From the NCBI GenBank assembly GCA_947471745.1, contig CANJKZ010000927.1, positions 1,124,501 through 1,188,500 on the forward strand: DNA of 64,000 bases, written 5' to 3'. The notes below the pieces were generated by a model that was not told where the DNA came from, ran no database searches, and saw only the letters and a program-made list of their open reading frames with translations. A program made the position numbers and the translations under genes. This stretch comes from Closterium sp. Naga37s-1 (Eukaryota > Streptophyta > Zygnematophyceae > Desmidiales > Closteriaceae). Shown piece by piece: positions 60,758 through 64,000 of the stretch (position 1 is its first letter; the number at the start of each line of letters is the position of its first letter).

Positions 60758-63700
60758 ACCCCCCCATAGATGTCAATCGAACCCAAGGTAGAGAAGGTGG
60801 AGCGCAGAGCCCCATGCCACCAAGGAGATGATCAAATCAGCAAGGTTGCAGTCAGATGCAACGTACTCCACGTTCAGCTGCTCCCGCTGGATAAGGTCAC
60901 GAATGAAGAAATGTCAAAGTTCGACGTGATTTGTGCGAGTATGATACAAGGGGTCCTGGGAGAGGTGGATTATGCTTTTGTTTTCACACCAGAGGGTGGG
61001 GGTGGGCTGAGGGTAGCCAAGCTCCTAGAGGAGGAAGGTAAGCCAATGGGCCTCTTGAGCCGCCATGGTGCCACCGTAAAGCTCTGCCTCACAGGAGAAG
61101 AGGGAGACTGCAGACGACCTGGTGGAGCGCCTCCCAAGGTTGAAGCAGTAGCCCTGAGAGAAGCGTCGGTGCGTCTGGTCATTGCCCAGGAGGAGTCAGT
61201 GTAACCTTCCAGTCGAGGAGGAGAAAGCCTACCAAGTGTGAGTACATGAGACTTGATGCCTTGCAGATAGCGCATCACCCGTTTTGCCGCCTTCTAGTGA
61301 AGGTCAGTGAAGCATCCAGGAGCCACATAGCGAGAGAGGACAGTGACAGGGTATGCCACGTCGGGCGGGTGCACATCATGGCGTACATGAGGGACCCTAC
61401 AAGCTCCGAGTATTGCTCAGAGCAGGCCTCTGGTGTGGGCACAGTTGGAGCTGTGAGGATTTAGGTATGGGTATGCACAATTCCATCTCAAAGCGTTTGA
61501 GCACATTGTTGATGTAGAACTCCTGGGAGAGTGAGATGGTGCGAGCTTGGCGATCACGAGTGATCTCCATCCCCAGGTAGTTCTTGAGGTCACCGAGGTC
61601 TTTCATCAGGAGGGCCTTGCTGAGGGCCGCCAGGACGGAGGTCATCTAGGCCGAGTCCTTGGCAACGAGGACGACGTCATCGACGTAGAAAAGGATGTAG
61701 AATGGCTCAGAGTGACGGCGAATGAAGAGAGCCGGATCAGCGGATGATGGATGAAAGTCCAATAAGAGAAGGACTTCTTTCACTTTGTTGTGCCATTCAC
61801 GAGGGGCTTGTTTGAGGCTGTAAACAGGGAGATTGAGCTTCCACACAGTGTTGGGAGGGAAATCTTATGGAAAGCCTTCAGGTCGGTCCATAAATACAGT
61901 CTCCTTGAGGTTTCTTTGCAGGAATGCTGAAGAAGTGTCCATGGATTTTGACCAAATGCGTGCGAACTGTGGGTGGTTTGGATGTGGGAGAGAAGGTTTT
62001 GAAGAATCAAAGTACTACTACTGAGTAAATCCCTTAGCCACATAGCGCGCTTTGAACACGGGAGCCTCCTCCGAAAGTTGCTTCACTCGAAACAGCCACT
62101 TGCCCCCAACGATGTTAACTCATGGAGGTGGAGTTTCGTCGTCGAAGGAGTGGTTGCGAGTGAAGGCTTCACACTCAGCTTCCATAATAGTGCGCCACTT
62201 AGCAGCATGGGGACCCGAAAGAGCCTCTTGGATGGTGAGAGGGATAGGGATGGTCAGGTTCGCCAAGAAGTTGAGCGTGGGTGATTCAATGATATCGAGG
62301 AAGATGTGCGAGAGCTGTGGAATGACTGCGTGGAGATCTCACAGCTCCTCATGCGTGTCTTATAGAAGGGTAGAGGGTAGATCTCCCCCAGCAGGAGGAG
62401 TCGGAGTGATCACTGAGCATCGAATGGCAAGTGCCAATGGAGGAGCAGCCCCATGCGACCGAGTGCCATGAGCCATCGAAGAAGAGGGCACAGCAGACGT
62501 TCCTGGTGGGGACGATTTAGGAGGCCTGGGCAAAGAGATCGGCCGTCGCTGGTATGTGATCAGTTTGCTCGGTTGTGGGAGAGCAAGTTCATGAGTGGAG
62601 GAGGGAACAGGGGGAGGAGGTGGGGCTGGAGGGTTCGACCGCCGATGGTATGTGATTGGTATGCTTGGTGGTCGGAGCGCAGTTGGCAGAGTGGTGGACG
62701 GGGGAGATGGAGGAGCAGCTGCTGAGGACACCAGAGAGGTCAGGTTAGAGACCTCATATGGGGATAGTGCGATGGCAGGAGAGGTAGGAGGTGAGGGAGC
62801 TGGTGCAGGCGGAAGTTCAAGAGGCGCATCAAATTCAGCCCACACAAGGGAGGGTGGTCCGGAGGGAGGATTCCCCCCCGAGGTGGTGTAAAAGGGGCGA
62901 GTTTCATCAACGACGACATCGCGAGCTCCACACTAGTTGTTGAGTGGAGGGGTTGATAAAAAGGTAGTCAATGGAGTCAGCGTTATGCCCAAAGTAGATG
63001 CACGTTTGAGTTTTTGGACCAAGCTTGCCACCTTGCCGTCGCCGAGCCTGCGGGTTGAGGAGGGCATAGGCAGTGCACCCCCAGACCCGAAGAGGGCGCA
63101 CAGTGGGTGTTTTCCAGAGCCAGAGTGTGGTGGGAGTGGTATCGTGAAGATGCGGGTGGGGATAGAGGTTGTAAAGGAGAGCGGCATGATAGAGGGCATA
63201 CCCCCATAGTGAGAGTGGTGCATTGGAGTGGCTGAGGAGGCAGCGAGCGATCTGCACCAATGTGTGATTGCGACTCTTTGCTATGCCGTTCTGCTGCGGT
63301 CTAGCAGGAAGGGTGAAGTTTTGCCAAATGCCAAGAAAGGAGCAGAAGGCTTTAAGGTTGTCGTTGCAGAATTCATCACCACCATCCGAATGAAGGCGCT
63401 TGACCTTGGTGCTAAAGGTGGTCTGTGCTTGGTTAACCCATGCCATGATGGCCTGAGCCTTAGTCTTAGTGCGGAGGACGTGCACAGAAACATAGCGAGA
63501 GTGGTCATCAACTATTACAAGGAAAAAGCAATGGCCGCCTCGTGCGGCAACAGGGGCAGGGCCCCAGACGTCTATGTGGACTAGGTCTAGTGGGGCTGCA
63601 GCGACTAAGGGTGAGGCAGTGTGGGGTTGTTGACGGAGCTTGCTTTTGGTGCAGTCAGAAAACGAGGGAGCAGGAGAGTCAGGTGGTGGAGGAAGTGAGG

Positions 63701-64000
63701 CAGGTAGGCCAAGAAGAAGCTTCTTGGAGGCCATGTCAGCAAGCGTGCGGAAGTTTGGGTGCCCGAGCCGATCGTGGTAGAGGATGGTCGGGTTGGTGAA
63801 ATTGCGACACGAGCATGGTGTGGTAGCAGCCTGTGCTTGGGTGGTTGACACTTGTGGGGTAGGTACACGTAACGTTTAGAGGCCACTGCAGTTGAGGGTG
63901 AAGCGAGCTAGGGCCTTGTTAGTCAGTGGGTCGATGATGTGACAATAGTCCTCATTCTCCGAGAAGATGGTGCGTGATGCGGAGAACCCTTGGCAAGAGT
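60758..64000 (-). mobile_element. copia-9: different-lineage Ty1/copia element, partial
   Basis: On the minus strand integrase, RT and RNase H follow in copia order and end at a polypurine tract (ATGGGGGGG) next to TGTTAG, the presumed 3' LTR start near 60758-60752. The element continues beyond the right window edge. Its base composition is less extreme and it lacks the Gly-rich and Ala-rich linkers of the main group. Confidence 0.85.
60970..64000 (-). pseudogene. copia-9 integrase-RT-RNase H remnant
   Basis: The 63851-62907 frame carries HHCC (YHDRLGHPNFRTLADM), HIDVWGP, HSDGGDEF and PQQNGIAKSRNHT. In the last motif the expected catalytic glutamate is lysine. A stop near 63880 separates it from an upstream pol segment (ENEDYCHIIDPLTNKALARF) that reaches the window edge. 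RT pieces are at 62043-61397 (VYSLKQAPREWH, YVDDVVLVAKDSA, DLKNYLGMEITRDR), and RNase H (LEGYTDSSWAMTRRTDASL) at 61278-60970. Stops and frame changes between them make it inactive. Confidence 0.85.

Overview
This window is eukaryotic nuclear DNA made almost entirely of transposable elements. It holds one recognisable host gene with spliceosomal introns. That gene is HCF136 (21417-25582, minus strand), a photosystem II assembly factor with a plastid transit peptide and a twin-arginine lumen signal, so the organism is photosynthetic. The very GC-rich copia elements, the DIRS-type tyrosine-recombinase retrotransposon and the seven-exon HCF136 suggest a green plant or streptophyte alga. A zygnematophyte such as Closterium is my guess, and that is inference only.

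Layout. 1-20334 is an old minus-strand copia element (copia-1) whose leader has been split by copia-2 (5150-12400, plus) and by copia-3 (12604-19926, minus, identical LTRs, unbroken 1986-codon ORF, perfect target duplication). 20335-20872 holds a degraded gypsy gag fragment and a lone TRIM-type LTR. 21417-25582 is HCF136. 26646-41101 is a five-exon hAT-superfamily transposase-like gene (minus) broken by copia-4 (29017-37098, intact ORF) and by the truncated copia-5 (37263-40695). When both insertions and one copy of each target duplication are removed, its first exon reads through in frame.

41740-51646 is a gag/RT/RNase H/tyrosine-recombinase retrotransposon (minus) that has itself received four insertions, each with an exact target duplication. 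They are a 1.87-kb non-autonomous LTR element (N1), a 345-bp TRIM, a 1.6-kb non-autonomous LTR element (N2) and a 472-bp hAT-type MITE. 51794-60456 is a pile of degraded copia copies (copia-6 inside the leader of copia-7, then a copia-8 gag fragment). 60758-64000 is a copia element of a different lineage (copia-9, minus) that runs off the window.

Shared design of the main copia group. Their LTRs are only 118-177 bp. A primer-binding site resembling the initiator-Met tRNA complement follows the LTR directly, and a GGGCCCACC box lies 19-31 nt further on. Next comes a leader usually built of element-specific minisatellites, then gag-pol with a long Gly-rich linker and an unusual CX13CX3HX4C zinc knuckle. 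A conserved 3' noncoding block ends in the polypurine tract. The non-autonomous N1 and N2 carry the PBS and the GGGCCCACC box (N2 with one mismatch), and N2 also carries the 3' block, so they may use the copia machinery. No tRNA, rRNA or CRISPR feature was seen.
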